From NCBI GenBank assembly GCA_023391005.1, contig JAEWBS010000124.1, positions 1 to 47,207 of the forward strand: a DNA stretch of 47,207 nucleotides. The letters run 5' to 3'. Positions within the stretch are counted from its first letter, which is position 1; every line of letters begins with the position of its first letter. The translations under genes and the position numbers were made by a program. This document shows, piece by piece, positions 8,126-16,840 of the stretch. This DNA is from Bacillota bacterium (GTDB taxonomy: Bacteria; Bacillota; Clostridia; Oscillospirales; Ruminococcaceae). The notes beneath the pieces were generated by a model. That model saw only the letters and a program-made list of their open reading frames with translations. It had not been told where the DNA came from and did no database searches.

Positions 8126-9751
8126 ATGAACGAGATGAACGACAACACCTATTCCAACACCGCAGAGGCCATTGGCGTGCTGCCGCCTAAGAAACCGGGC
8201 AGATTAAAGCTGCTAATCGGCGTTGCGGCCCTCTGCGCCGTCGCGGTGGTGGCGGTGGCCGTCAAAACGATTTCAACGCGCGATCCCAAGGCCACGGTTG
8301 AGGCCGCTTTTACCGCGACTGCCGCGCAGCAGAAGGCTGCCACCGAAAAAATCTACCAAAAGATTCCCACCGCAAAGCGTCTCTTTGAGAGCGGGGGCGG
8401 TGTTGCCCGCACGACCGATTTTGATTTCACGATAAAATCCATTGAGGATAACCCTTACGCGCCTTTTGCCAACGTCATTTTAAAAGACGCCGGTATCCGC
8501 GGCAGCATTGCGAGCGATCCCGCGCAGAAAACCGCCGCTTTAAATGCCTCGGTCTATCTCAAAGATGCGCCGATGTTAGAGGCCTATGCCTTTATGTCCT
8601 CCGAATTGATTGCCGCGGGCGTTCCGACCTTCAGCGATACGGTCGTATCGCTGAATCCCACCTCCTTCGCGCGGGATTATGCGGGCAGCGCGCTGGGCAC
8701 CGTCTACCCACTCGATGCACCGACGCTGGAGTTGGCGCAAGGCCTGATCATCGGCGAGATGGAGTATATCAACGCCATCGGTTCTATTTCTTCTGAGAAG
8801 TTACAGGCCGATATGCTGCCCATCTTAAAGAGCGCGCTGACCAACGCAACCTATACATACGATAAGCAAAGCAAAAAATATGTGGTCAAGATTCCGAACG
8901 ATGATCTAAAGGCTGCCATTCTCGATTACTACCGCTATATCTATTTTGACTCGGAGCTTGGCGCGGCGATTGAGAAAATGATGAGCCCCATCGCTTCGGC
9001 TACCGCGCCCGGCCAATCCTATGAGGACATGATAAACGCCGTTCTCTCCAGCATTGAAGAAGGTCTGCCCGAGATGGACGCGGTATTGGCGCTCGACATT
9101 AAAAACGGCCTGATTAAGACCGCCAACCTGACATGCACCCCTGTCGCCGCCGACGCCGCTTCGTCCGATGCCGCTTCGACGCCCGAGGAACTGTTGCCCG
9201 CCCAAAGCACCCTCACGAGCCTGATCTTAGATTGCAGCTTTGGTGAGACCGCCAATACCGCCAAGCTGGTTCTTACCACCGACGACGCGACCAGCATGAC
9301 CGTCGATGTCTCAGGGCTTCTTGAAAACGACGCTTACACACTGAATATGACGGCGGCGGTCGACTCTGACTACACGACGTTGAACATGCCGTTGACGATG
9401 CGTGTTGCGGCTGACGGCGCGTATGCGTTTAGCACCGATATCACGATGGATATGGGCGGCCAACCGGTGCAGGCCGGTGTCGCATTTGACGGTACCGCCG
9501 TGCTTGAAAACGACGTGCTCACCTTACAGCTCCCCAATTCGCGCGTTTATGGCTCGGCGACCAACACCGCGACCGGCACATTGATTTTTGATCTTGACTG
9601 CACGAGTGCGCCGCTGACCGAAGCGCTGACGCCGTCCGAGAGCACACCGCTCTTTACGCTCAACCCCCAGCAGCTCGGGCAGCTCGGCAACGAATATTCG
9701 GTTGGGTACGAAAGTCTGGTCGGTCAGTTGTTCAGCCTGCTGATGGGCTAA
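8126..9751 (+). CDS. membrane-anchored protein of unknown function
   Basis: 541 residues from the ATG preceded by AGGAGG. A short cytoplasmic N-terminus (MNEMNDNTYSNTAEAIG...) is followed by one strongly hydrophobic segment at about residues 29-48, so the remaining ~490 residues should face outside. That part is rich in Ala, Thr, Ser and Asp, with alternating hydrophobic stretches that suggest beta structure, and a low-complexity Ala/Ser insert (AADAASSDAASTPEELLP). I cannot name its family with confidence; it resembles uncharacterised clostridial surface proteins coded beside ABC genes. It starts 44 bases after the ATPase gene, so the two are probably co-transcribed. A periplasm-side partner or adaptor of the transporter is a guess. 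Confidence 0.75.
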   Translation: MNEMNDNTYSNTAEAIGVLPPKKPGRLKLLIGVAALCAVAVVAVAVKTISTRDPKATVEAAFTATAAQQKAATEKIYQKIPTAKRLFESGGGVARTTDFDFTIKSIEDNPYAPFANVILKDAGIRGSIASDPAQKTAALNASVYLKDAPMLEAYAFMSSELIAAGVPTFSDTVVSLNPTSFARDYAGSALGTVYPLDAPTLELAQGLIIGEMEYINAIGSISSEKLQADMLPILKSALTNATYTYDKQSKKYVVKIPNDDLKAAILDYYRYIYFDSELGAAIEKMMSPIASATAPGQSYEDMINAVLSSIEEGLPEMDAVLALDIKNGLIKTANLTCTPVAADAASSDAASTPEELLPAQSTLTSLILDCSFGETANTAKLVLTTDDATSMTVDVSGLLENDAYTLNMTAAVDSDYTTLNMPLTMRVAADGAYAFSTDITMDMGGQPVQAGVAFDGTAVLENDVLTLQLPNSRVYGSATNTATGTLIFDLDCTSAPLTEALTPSESTPLFTLNPQQLGQLGNEYSVGYESLVGQLFSLLMG

Positions 9752-10178
9752 TTTAGTTTTAAAATCACCTTCCATTTTTCGCTTTATCCCCTCGAGGTGA
9801 AAATACAACAACCGCCCCTTCTCGCGCCGCGTAATACGGACGAAAAGGGGCGGTTTGACGCTTGGCGCGGACAGCGGGGCTGTGGTATGATACTGCTGTA
9901 GCAAACAACCTAAAAACCAGCTTGCCCCAAAGTCCTGTTTGTCATCTCGTGGTGTTGGCGCCTTGAGCGGTATGGGCCTTTCCCGCATTTTTCGTCTTGG
10001 CATGCGCAAAAACAGCCACACGGGCCCTGTCGCCATTCGCTATAATTTTTTCAAGACGGCGTTTGTAGCATGCTTTATGCTTTCTGGTGCTTAGCCCCAT
10101 GTGCGTGTGCCGCCTTGAAAATTGTGTAGATTAGCATGCGTTATCCCGCACGGCGGCGCTTGGCGTACGCCACCGTGT
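9752..10178. other. left half of the gap inside the ABC efflux locus
   Basis: No gene supported. It holds a weak terminator-like hairpin (9811-9820 with 9845-9854, followed by only three T residues) and further inverted repeats: TCAAGACGGC at 10051-10060 faces GCCGCCTTGA at 10109-10118, one mismatch, and a hairpin lies around 10150-10175. The stretch runs directly into the structured repeat at 10179. Confidence 0.45.
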
Positions 10179-10467
10179 CCTAAGAGGCCAGACAACCACG
10201 TAACAAGTCTGGATACGCGCCCACTAACGGCGCGTGGGAAGATAACGTGCTCACGTGAGGCATATAGCCAACAACCGTATTCTTTAAGCCCTCAAACCCT
10301 GCCGTTTCCAAAACCCCACCGGAGGTCAGGTGGGGCACGCGAAGGGGGCAGCGTCCTGCCCGCGAGGCACTTCGCATCTGTAACGTAGTGAAAGATGCTC
10401 GCATGTTCCGCAGAACATGCAAGCGCGTCGGGGGTAAGGGTCGTTCCTGCGCGTCAGTGCTAAACAC
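10179..10467 (+). repeat. structured non-coding repeat, copy 1
   Basis: This ~289-base stretch is closely similar to the reverse complement of 20543-20825. Shared blocks include CCTAAGAGGCC at the start, GTGCTCACGTGAGGCA, TTTAAGCCCTCAAACCCTGC and CGTTCCTGCG at the end. Hairpins occur at matching places: CCAGAC/GTCTGG (10188-10193, 10207-10212), CCCAC/GTGGG, CCCCACC/GGTGGGG and GCATGTTC/GAACATGC (10401-10408, 10413-10420). Differences between copies include 1- and 5-base gaps, which argues against a protein. It lies between two genes of one probable operon and in their direction. Weaker similarity may continue to about 10500. Confidence 0.82.
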
Positions 10468-10622
10468 CTTCTGCTGTTTAGTACAGATGCTAAAAATGTA
10501 TACCAGCACAATTTTCAAAACGCGCACGCACGCGCGGCTAAGTATCAGCTGTGCGTAAGCGTAACCTGTACACTGCGATCAAAGGTCCGTACAAAGCCTA
10601 ACTTCAAAAGGAGGACGACACC

Positions 10623-11750
10623 GTGAAGCTGGTTTTTCAGAGCTGGCGCATCGCACTGCGCTACAGTGCGGGCGCGGTGCTGAGCATTCTGGTCTGCCTT
10701 GCGCTGCTTGTCATGGCGGCACTCGCGGCGGTACGCACCGCCCCGCCGCCCGAGCCAATCAAATTGGGCATCGTCAGCCTCGACGACTCCTCAATGCCTG
10801 CCACATTAATCTCCTCGGTCGTGGCCTCGCGCTTTGAGGGCGTGGCGACGGTGGCGCTGCTGGCGCCGCAGGATGATACCGACGGCTTTGCCGCCGTGCT
10901 GACGCTGCCCCGGGGCTTTTGGCGCAGCATTATGACCGGAGAAAATCTCGTTCCCGCGCTCACTGTCAACGTCTCCTCCCCACTGGAAGGACTCTGGATC
11001 AGCCAGCTCGCGCAATCCGCCGGGCGGACGCTACTGGGCGCACAAAACGCCGTGGGCGGCCTTCTGGCGGCTATGGAGGCACAGGGCCTCTCGGACGACG
11101 AGATTGAGCAGAAGCTTTTCTCAGCCGATATGGCTCTGATGGAAAGCTACTTGACCCGCAAGGGCCTTTTTGAGAGCCAAACGCTGCATGCCACCGGCAA
11201 CGTCTTAGCTACGCAATATTACGGCGGCTCGGCGGTATCGTTTGTGCTTTTTGCGTTGTTGTTTCTGCTGTTCCCGCCGCTTTACGCGCTGCGGCAGTTT
11301 GCATCCTTTTCGCGGCGCAGGAGCGAGACCTTTGTCGGCTGTCTATTTGCCGCCGTCACGCTGTTTGCGTTACTGTGTCCGTTGGGGCTGCTGGCACTGG
11401 GTACGCCGCCGGCAGCGCTGCGAAACATCAGTACTCTGCTATTGGTTTTGCTCTGCGCGTCACTGCTGACGCTCTGCGCTTCAGTTTTTCGGTCCTTCGC
11501 CGCCTGCGCCGCGGCAGTCACCGGGCTGGCGCTGATTCAAGCGCTGTTTGGCGGTGGGCTGCTACCCGAAGCGCTGCTGCCCCCGTCGCTGACGCCCCTG
11601 TGCCGCCTGCTGCCGCTTTCGCTGATGCGCCGTCTGACCGTTGACGCAGCCTTCGGGGCCGGATTTTCGGACGTCTCGACGGTTCTGATCTGGTGCGCTC
11701 TGTGTATCAGCGGCGCGCTGGCGCTGTGGCTGCGAAAGGAGCGTGCCTGA
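10623..11750 (+). CDS. ABC-2-like transporter membrane protein, first subunit
   Basis: 375 residues from a GTG start preceded by AAAAGGAGG. One hydrophobic helix at about residues 15-37 is followed by an external domain of ~170 residues and then about five hydrophobic segments (roughly 203-225, 238-262, 265-285, 290-312 and 350-370). This layout is that of ABC2_membrane_3-type exporters, as in drug, polymer or Na+ efflux systems. Its stop lies one base before the start of a second protein of the same layout. With the ATPase at 7401 it would make a heterodimeric exporter. Substrate unknown. Confidence 0.75.
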   Translation: MKLVFQSWRIALRYSAGAVLSILVCLALLVMAALAAVRTAPPPEPIKLGIVSLDDSSMPATLISSVVASRFEGVATVALLAPQDDTDGFAAVLTLPRGFWRSIMTGENLVPALTVNVSSPLEGLWISQLAQSAGRTLLGAQNAVGGLLAAMEAQGLSDDEIEQKLFSADMALMESYLTRKGLFESQTLHATGNVLATQYYGGSAVSFVLFALLFLLFPPLYALRQFASFSRRRSETFVGCLFAAVTLFALLCPLGLLALGTPPAALRNISTLLLVLLCASLLTLCASVFRSFAACAAAVTGLALIQALFGGGLLPEALLPPSLTPLCRLLPLSLMRRLTVDAAFGAGFSDVSTVLIWCALCISGALALWLRKERA

Positions 11751-11751
11751 T

Positions 11752-12786
11752 ATGCGCCAATTTTTGCGCCTTTTAATCCTGTTCTTAAAATACCGGCTTA
11801 AAATTGCCGCCTTTTGGGTCAGCGCCGGGGTGCTGCTGTTGCTTTTTGGCAGCTTTGCGCTGCTCTGCCCCGTGGCTCGCCCCGCCTCGGCGCAAATCGG
11901 GCTGATGTATGACCCCGCCGACAGCGCTTTGCAGGCTGCCTGCGCGCCGCTGCTGGAGTCGGAGACGCTGCGCTTTGTCCACTACCCACCCGAATCGTCG
12001 TTGAAAATGCAGCGGGATGTGCGCACCGGCGTGCTGCACTGTGCCTATCACATCAACCAAAATGCCGCGCCGCCGGTCACCGTCTTTGAAAATGACGGCG
12101 CGTTTTTAACCCCCGTGGCCGATGAGCTGGTGTTCGCCGCTTGGTTTGAGACACAGCTGCCGCAGATCACCCTTGCGACCGCCGAGCGGCTGAATATAAA
12201 TGACCACCGTCTGATATTGTCCGAAATGCGGCGGTTGCAGGCCGAAAACCTTCCGCTAGAACCGGCGCTGACGCTCAATGCGGCCGTCACGCCAAAGGTA
12301 TCCGACGGCATAAGCTTTTCTCCGCTGCTCTACGCAGCGCTGATTCCGCTATTTTTGCTCTGCGTTATTTTTTCGACGCTGCTTTCACCGCGCAATGAGC
12401 AAGAATTGACGGCGCTTTTGCGGCTTCGTTGCCCGGCGCCCCGGCTGCCCGCAGCAGCCGCCACACTGGCGCAGGCGCTGCTCTTTGCCGCACTACCCGC
12501 ACTCTGTGAGCTGTTGCTCCTGCTACTACGCATCGAAACAGGCTATTCTTTAACCGCCCGCCTCGTGCTGATCGTCGTGCTGACGCTGGCCGCAATGCTG
12601 ATGGCGCCGATGGTTCTACATCTTCGCCCCAGCCCCGCGCTGCTGTTGGCCGCCGTGCTGTGGGCGGGGGTTTCGGTGATTTTTTCGGGGGCGGTCATTT
12701 CGCCCGAAGCGCTGGGGCGCTTCGGGATGCTCAAATATCTGTCGCCGTCGTGGTACCTGCTGCGTCTTATGACCGCGTTGGGCTAA
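11752..12786 (+). CDS. ABC-2-like transporter membrane protein, second subunit
   Basis: About 344 residues. The ATG at 11752 is preferred to an in-frame GTG nine bases upstream because AAGGAG is then at proper spacing. Layout repeats that of the preceding gene: one N-terminal helix (about 17-38), an external region of ~160 residues, then five hydrophobic segments to the end. Sequence similarity to the first subunit is low, so the pair is probably an old duplication. A hairpin at 12872-12900 follows, between this gene and the convergent HD gene. Confidence 0.74.
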   Translation: MRQFLRLLILFLKYRLKIAAFWVSAGVLLLLFGSFALLCPVARPASAQIGLMYDPADSALQAACAPLLESETLRFVHYPPESSLKMQRDVRTGVLHCAYHINQNAAPPVTVFENDGAFLTPVADELVFAAWFETQLPQITLATAERLNINDHRLILSEMRRLQAENLPLEPALTLNAAVTPKVSDGISFSPLLYAALIPLFLLCVIFSTLLSPRNEQELTALLRLRCPAPRLPAAAATLAQALLFAALPALCELLLLLLRIETGYSLTARLVLIVVLTLAAMLMAPMVLHLRPSPALLLAAVLWAGVSVIFSGAVISPEALGRFGMLKYLSPSWYLLRLMTALG

Positions 12787-12871
12787 CACCGTAGAACTAC
12801 AGGGCGATAATACGCAAAATCCACTTTCGGCCGACAAAGCCTCCCCCTTGTCAGTCAATCCAACATAATAA

Positions 12872-12900
12872 GCGGATGCCGGTTTTATACCGTCATCCGC
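12872..12900. terminator. hairpin between convergent genes, possible shared terminator
   Basis: GCGGATGCCGGT (12872-12883) pairs with ACCGTCATCCGC (12889-12900), one mismatch, 5-base loop. No long T run on either side, so termination strength is uncertain. Confidence 0.5.
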
Positions 12901-12905
12901 CTATC

Positions 12906-13331
12906 TTATTCCAATATTTTCAGTGCCGCCGCATATTTCTCGAGCCGCTCGCGCGTTTTCTCAGAATGGTCTTTAAGACGGGCAAGGTCGCTGTTGTGCT
13001 TGAGATCCGCCAGCTTGACCACCCGCGCGATCGGGTTTTCTTTTAGCGCGTTGATATAATCCATATAGGGGATGCACTTATCGTGGGTCAGCAGCCGCAC
13101 CGCGTCGATGACCTTGGGCGAGAAGCCCGCCCGCTCAAGATCGGAGAGGCTGACCGACGTATCCTCTACCACATCATGCAGCAGCGCCGCGACAATCTCA
13201 TCCTCGGTCTGCATCTGTTCTGCCAAGTGCAGCGGGTGGAAGATATAGGGCACGCCGCTCCTGTCCAGTTGGCCGTGGTGCGCCAGATAGGCCAATTGCA
13301 TCGCTTTTCGGGTCTGTGTGGTATAAAGCAT
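12906..13331 (-). CDS. HD-domain phosphohydrolase, small (p)ppGpp-hydrolase-like (MESH1/RelA-SpoT HD type)
   Basis: 141 residues, a stand-alone HD domain. Metal-binding and catalytic signatures of the SpoT hydrolase family are visible: the first His in AYLAHHGQLDRSGVPYIFHP, the HD pair and the ED pair in ALLHDVVEDT, and a later Asp in KLADLKHNSDL. In this family the reaction is removal of the 3' diphosphate from (p)ppGpp; some relatives act on NADPH or other nucleotides, so the substrate is inferred. The ATG at 13331 follows GGGGTG; a TTG one codon upstream is less likely. It is transcribed alone from a consensus promoter. Confidence 0.85.
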   Translation of the reverse strand: MLYTTQTRKAMQLAYLAHHGQLDRSGVPYIFHPLHLAEQMQTEDEIVAALLHDVVEDTSVSLSDLERAGFSPKVIDAVRLLTHDKCIPYMDYINALKENPIARVVKLADLKHNSDLARLKDHSEKTRERLEKYAAALKILE

Positions 13332-13378
13332 CAAATCACCCCGTTTTTACAAAACCAATCCAAAATTATTTGTGACAA

Positions 13379-13407
13379 AGTATAGCACAACCCGACATGC
13401 AGGTCAA
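13379..13407 (-). promoter_or_regulatory. sigma-A promoter of the HD phosphohydrolase gene
   Basis: On the minus strand TTGACC (complement of 13402-13407), a 17-base spacer and TATACT (complement of 13379-13384). It is divergent from the promoter at 13431-13460. Confidence 0.85.
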
Positions 13408-13430
13408 AGAAAATCTTATGTGCGACTATT

Positions 13431-13460
13431 TTGCGTGGACGCCCTTTTATGTGCTATAAT
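13431..13460 (+). promoter_or_regulatory. promoter of the U32 peptidase gene
   Basis: TATAAT (13455-13460) with TTGCGT (13431-13436) at 18 bases. The ~100-base leader has a small hairpin ATGGCA/TGCCAT (13471-13476, 13483-13488). Confidence 0.65.
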
Positions 13461-13563
13461 AAATATTTACATGGCAGTTTCGTGCCATTGGCGCGTTGGG
13501 TCTGTTTGCCCGATGGCCACACCACTGATTTAATGATAAGCCTTTAAAAAGTTAGGAGCCCTT

Positions 13564-15636
13564 ATGAATCGACCTGAAATTCTCGCCCCGGCCGGCAGCA
13601 TGGAAGCGCTGCAAGCGGCGGTTAATTGCGGCGCTGACGCCGTTTATCTCGGCGCGAAGGCGCTCAACGCCCGGCGCAACGCCGGTAACTTCGACGACGA
13701 ACAGCTCGCTGAGGCGGTGCGATACGCGCATCTGCACGGCGTTAAAATTTTACAGACCCTCAATATCGTCATGTTTGACAACGAGGTGGACGACCTGCTG
13801 CGCGCCGCTGAAACGGCGGCACGGCTGGGCGTTGACGCCGCCATTGTGCAGGATTGGGGCGTGCTATCGCTTTTAAAGGCCACCGTGCCCGAGCTGACGC
13901 TCTTATCTTCGACCCAAATGGCCGTGCATAATCTGGCGGGCGCCAAAATGGCCGAAAAAATGGGCTGCAAGCGTGTTGTGCTGGCCCGAGAGCTGACCGC
14001 CGGGGAAATTGCGCACATTGTCAACAACATCTCGGTGCAGACCGAGGCATTTGTGCACGGCGCCTTGTGCATGAGCGTTTCAGGCCAGTGCTATATGTCC
14101 TCCATGCTGGGCGGGCGCAGCGGCAACCGCGGCCTTTGCGCGCAGCCCTGCCGTCTGCCCTTTGCCTGCGGGGGCAGCAGCCACGCGCTGTCCTTAAAGG
14201 ACCTCTCACTGATCGAGCGTGTTCAGGAGCTGGCCGCGCTCGGTGTTAACTCGCTTAAAATTGAAGGACGTATGAAGCGCCCCGAATATGTGGCCGCCGC
14301 CGTCACGGCGCTGCGTCAGGCGCTTGAGAATGAGACGCCCGACCTTGAGCGGCTGCGATCGGTCTTTTCGCGCAGCGGTTTTACGACCGGCTATTTTGAC
14401 GGCAAGCGCGATAAAATGATGTTCGGTATCCGGCAGAAGGACGATGTCATCGCTGCTACGGGCGTACTGGGCGAGCTTGCGCAGCTGGCCGGGCGGGATA
14501 TCGGCGCGGTGGCGGTTGAAGGCGCTTTTACCGCCTACGCGGACGAACCGATGTCGCTGGCGCTGCGCGACTCTGATAAAAACAGCGTCTTTGTAGAGGG
14601 CGAGACACCGCAAACGGCACACACCAAGCCGACCGACGAGGCGCGCGTGCGCCAAAGCCTGACGAAGACCGGCGGTACGCCCTTCCATTTTGCCGATCTG
14701 GATATCGCGCTCTCAGACGGGCTGATGATTCCGGTGTCGCAGCTTAACGCGCTGCGGCGCGAGGCGTTTGACCAGCTCGCGGCCCTGCGCAGCACGCCAC
14801 ATCCCCACCGCTTTTACCGCGCGCGTGCCGCACTGCATGATATGGCAGCTATCACGCCGCCACCACACCCCGCGCTGCGTGTGCGCTGTCGGGCAAGCCA
14901 ACTGACCAAAGCACTGCTTGATCACTGCGACAGCGTCATTCTGCCGTTGCAGGACGTCGCCGAGGGTATCCGGCAGGGCATTGCGCCTGCGCGCATCATC
15001 GCCGAGATACCGCGCATCCTCTTCACCGGCGAAGCGCGCGCCGCCCAGCAGCTCAAGACGCTGCGCGCGCTGGGCGTTACCCGCGCGTGGTGCGGCAACC
15101 TCGGCGCGGTTTGGCTGGCGGCGCAGGCGGGCTTGCAGACTTGTGGCGGCTGGTCGTTAAACCTGACCAATAGCCACGCGCTGCAAACGGCGGCACAAAT
15201 CGGGCTGGTTGAGACCGAGCTGTCGTTCGAGCTGTCGCTGGCGCAGGCTAAGGCGCTGCGCGGCCCGCTGCCGCTGGGAATTATCGCCTACGGCGCGCTG
15301 CCGCTGATGGTGTTTCGCAGCTGCCCGGTGCGCGCCCAGATCGGCTGCGCCCGCTGCGACCGCAAGCAGACGCTCACCGACCGCAAGGGCGTCGCCTTTG
15401 CGGTGCGCTGCGACGACTGGGAACCGCACACCGGCGTCAGCGAACTTTATAACTCGGTGCCGCTGTATCTGGCCGACCGACGTCAGGAGCTCGACGGCCT
15501 CTCTTTCATGACGCTCTGGTTCACCGACGAGAACCCGGCGCAATGCCAGCACATTACTGCCGCCTATGCGGGGCGCGGCGACGATGCCCCCCCCAAGGAC
15601 TACACCCGCGGGCTTTATTACCGCACCGTCTTATAA
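13564..15636 (+). CDS. U32 family peptidase-like protein with C-terminal DUF3656 (RlhA-type)
   Basis: 690 residues. The N-terminal half is a U32 domain: start RPEILAPAGSMEALQAAVNCGADAVYLG, signature EAFVHGALCMSVSGQCYMSS and SLKIEGRMKRPEYVA. The C-terminal half has the DUF3656-type region and late cysteines (CPVRAQIGCARC). The same layout occurs in E. coli RlhA, which is needed for hydroxylation of C2501 in 23S rRNA; related U32 proteins act in tRNA hydroxylation or are called collagenase-like peptidases. An RNA-modification role is more likely than proteolysis but is inferred from the family. TTAGGAG precedes the ATG. The HAD gene follows 10 bases on. Confidence 0.88.
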   Translation: MNRPEILAPAGSMEALQAAVNCGADAVYLGAKALNARRNAGNFDDEQLAEAVRYAHLHGVKILQTLNIVMFDNEVDDLLRAAETAARLGVDAAIVQDWGVLSLLKATVPELTLLSSTQMAVHNLAGAKMAEKMGCKRVVLARELTAGEIAHIVNNISVQTEAFVHGALCMSVSGQCYMSSMLGGRSGNRGLCAQPCRLPFACGGSSHALSLKDLSLIERVQELAALGVNSLKIEGRMKRPEYVAAAVTALRQALENETPDLERLRSVFSRSGFTTGYFDGKRDKMMFGIRQKDDVIAATGVLGELAQLAGRDIGAVAVEGAFTAYADEPMSLALRDSDKNSVFVEGETPQTAHTKPTDEARVRQSLTKTGGTPFHFADLDIALSDGLMIPVSQLNALRREAFDQLAALRSTPHPHRFYRARAALHDMAAITPPPHPALRVRCRASQLTKALLDHCDSVILPLQDVAEGIRQGIAPARIIAEIPRILFTGEARAAQQLKTLRALGVTRAWCGNLGAVWLAAQAGLQTCGGWSLNLTNSHALQTAAQIGLVETELSFELSLAQAKALRGPLPLGIIAYGALPLMVFRSCPVRAQIGCARCDRKQTLTDRKGVAFAVRCDDWEPHTGVSELYNSVPLYLADRRQELDGLSFMTLWFTDENPAQCQHITAAYAGRGDDAPPKDYTRGLYYRTVL

Positions 15637-15646
15637 AGGAGAAGCT

Positions 15647-16303
15647 ATGGCATTCGCATATACAACGCTGTTTTTTGACCTTGACGGAACGTTGACCGAT
15701 TCTGAAGAGGGCATTGTCAAATGTGTTCAGTACAGCCTACGCGCCTTAGGGCTGGAAGAGCAGGACGCGTCGGTGCTGCGCAGCTTTATCGGCCCGCCGC
15801 TGCGCGCTTCTTATCAACAGGTTTACGGCTTTTCTGAGGCGCAAACGACGGCGGCCATCGACCTCTTTCATGCGCGTTTTGACGCGGTCGGCAAATTTGA
15901 AAACCGCCCCTATGACGGCATCCCCGCGCTGTTGGCGCGTCTTAAGCAGGCTGACTTTAAGCTGATGCTCGCCACCTCAAAGCCCGAGCATTTTGCGCGG
16001 CAGATTATGGCCCACTTTGCGCTCGAGGGCTATTTTGATGTCATCTGCGGCGCGGATGAAACGCAAGGCCGCTGTGAAAAACACGATGTTATCCGAGAGC
16101 TGTTGCGCCTGAACCCGCAGCTGAGCCGCGACAATACCATTATGGTCGGCGACCGCAAATATGACGTCGAGGGCGCGGCACTTTGCGGTCTAGGTTGCAT
16201 CGGCGTCGCCTACGGCTTTGGCGGCCAAGAGGAGCTGCAGACAGCCGGCGCCCAATACATCGTTCCAACCGTAAGCGCTTTGGGCGCGCTGTTGTTGGGG
16301 TAG
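15647..16303 (+). CDS. HAD-superfamily hydrolase, phosphoglycolate-phosphatase-like
   Basis: 218 residues from the ATG preceded by AAGGAG; the frame stays open upstream into the previous gene but the domain begins here. HAD motif I is FFDLDGTLTDS (nucleophile Asp), motif II LATSKP, and motif III/IV is around MVGDRKYDVEGA. The helical cap between motifs I and II (GIVKCVQYSLRALGL...) is that of the Gph/PgmB subfamily. Physiological substrate unknown: phosphoglycolate, pyrophosphate or a sugar phosphate are all possible. Co-transcribed with the U32 gene, followed by a terminator. Confidence 0.88.
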   Translation: MAFAYTTLFFDLDGTLTDSEEGIVKCVQYSLRALGLEEQDASVLRSFIGPPLRASYQQVYGFSEAQTTAAIDLFHARFDAVGKFENRPYDGIPALLARLKQADFKLMLATSKPEHFARQIMAHFALEGYFDVICGADETQGRCEKHDVIRELLRLNPQLSRDNTIMVGDRKYDVEGAALCGLGCIGVAYGFGGQEELQTAGAQYIVPTVSALGALLLG

Positions 16304-16353
16304 GGGCCGGAATAAAACGGCCATCCGTTTTATAAAGCAGTAGCTTAACTTAA

Positions 16354-16397
16354 AAGGCAGAATGCAAAGCAACGCTTTACATTCTGCCTTAACTTTT
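16354..16397 (+). terminator. intrinsic terminator after the HAD gene
   Basis: An 11-bp stem, one mismatch, then a 5-bp stem (16354-16370 with 16374-16390) closes on a 3-base loop, followed by AACTTTTT. Confidence 0.85.
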
Positions 16398-16510
16398 TAA
16401 CGCTTATATTAAAGAAGCCGCATAATTAAAGTTTAGTGGCGCTTATCAAGGCGCATTAAATTTTTCGGCAAGCCTTGCGTAGTCTGTCCATAAATATAGC
16501 CTTTAAACGT

Positions 16511-16546
16511 AAAAACCGGCACGGAGAAGCCTCCGCGCCGGTTTTT
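16511..16546 (-). terminator. intrinsic terminator at the end of the leftward prmC operon
   Basis: AAAAACCGGC (16511-16520) pairs with GCCGGTTTTT (16537-16546), with an inner CGGAG/CTCCG stem. A/T runs on both sides make it bidirectional. The DUF896 gene ends 42 bases away. Confidence 0.9.
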
Positions 16547-16588
16547 GCATTCTACTTTAATAGTTGACCGCGCCAAGCACCGCCGCTT

Positions 16589-16813
16589 TCAGCAGGGCGG
16601 CAGGTCTTCGCCTTTTCTTTTGAGCTTAGACTTATTCCCCTGCTCATCAACAACATAGGTGTTGTCGAGCTGCGCCACCAAGCTGCGTCGATAGCTCTCG
16701 ATATATTCCTGCCGCAGCGCGTCACGCTCGGCCAGCTCCTGTGGCGTCAGCGTTTCGCCCGCCTTGACTCTGCGGGCAAATTCATTGATGCGCTCTATTT
16801 TTTTCTGTTCCAA
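16589..16813 (-). CDS. DUF896 (YnzC-family) small protein
   Basis: 74 residues: KKIERINEFARRVKAGETLT, ERDALRQEYIESYRRSLVAQLDNT. This is the compact helical-hairpin DUF896 family of Bacillota, for which B. subtilis YnzC is the structural example; function not established. The start is a TTG with AAGGAG nine bases upstream, giving MEQKK; no ATG fits. It lies 27 bases after prmC and is the last gene of the leftward operon. Confidence 0.88.
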   Translation of the reverse strand: MEQKKIERINEFARRVKAGETLTPQELAERDALRQEYIESYRRSLVAQLDNTYVVDEQGNKSKLKRKGEDLPPC

Positions 16814-16840
16814 TTTAAACGACTCCTTGAAATGATCAAT

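Noticed and set aside
10180..10527. 115-residue leftward frame in repeat copy 1, and its counterparts in copy 2
   Set aside because: Copies differ by 1- and 5-base gaps and the frame is not kept; compensating hairpin changes favour RNA or DNA structure.
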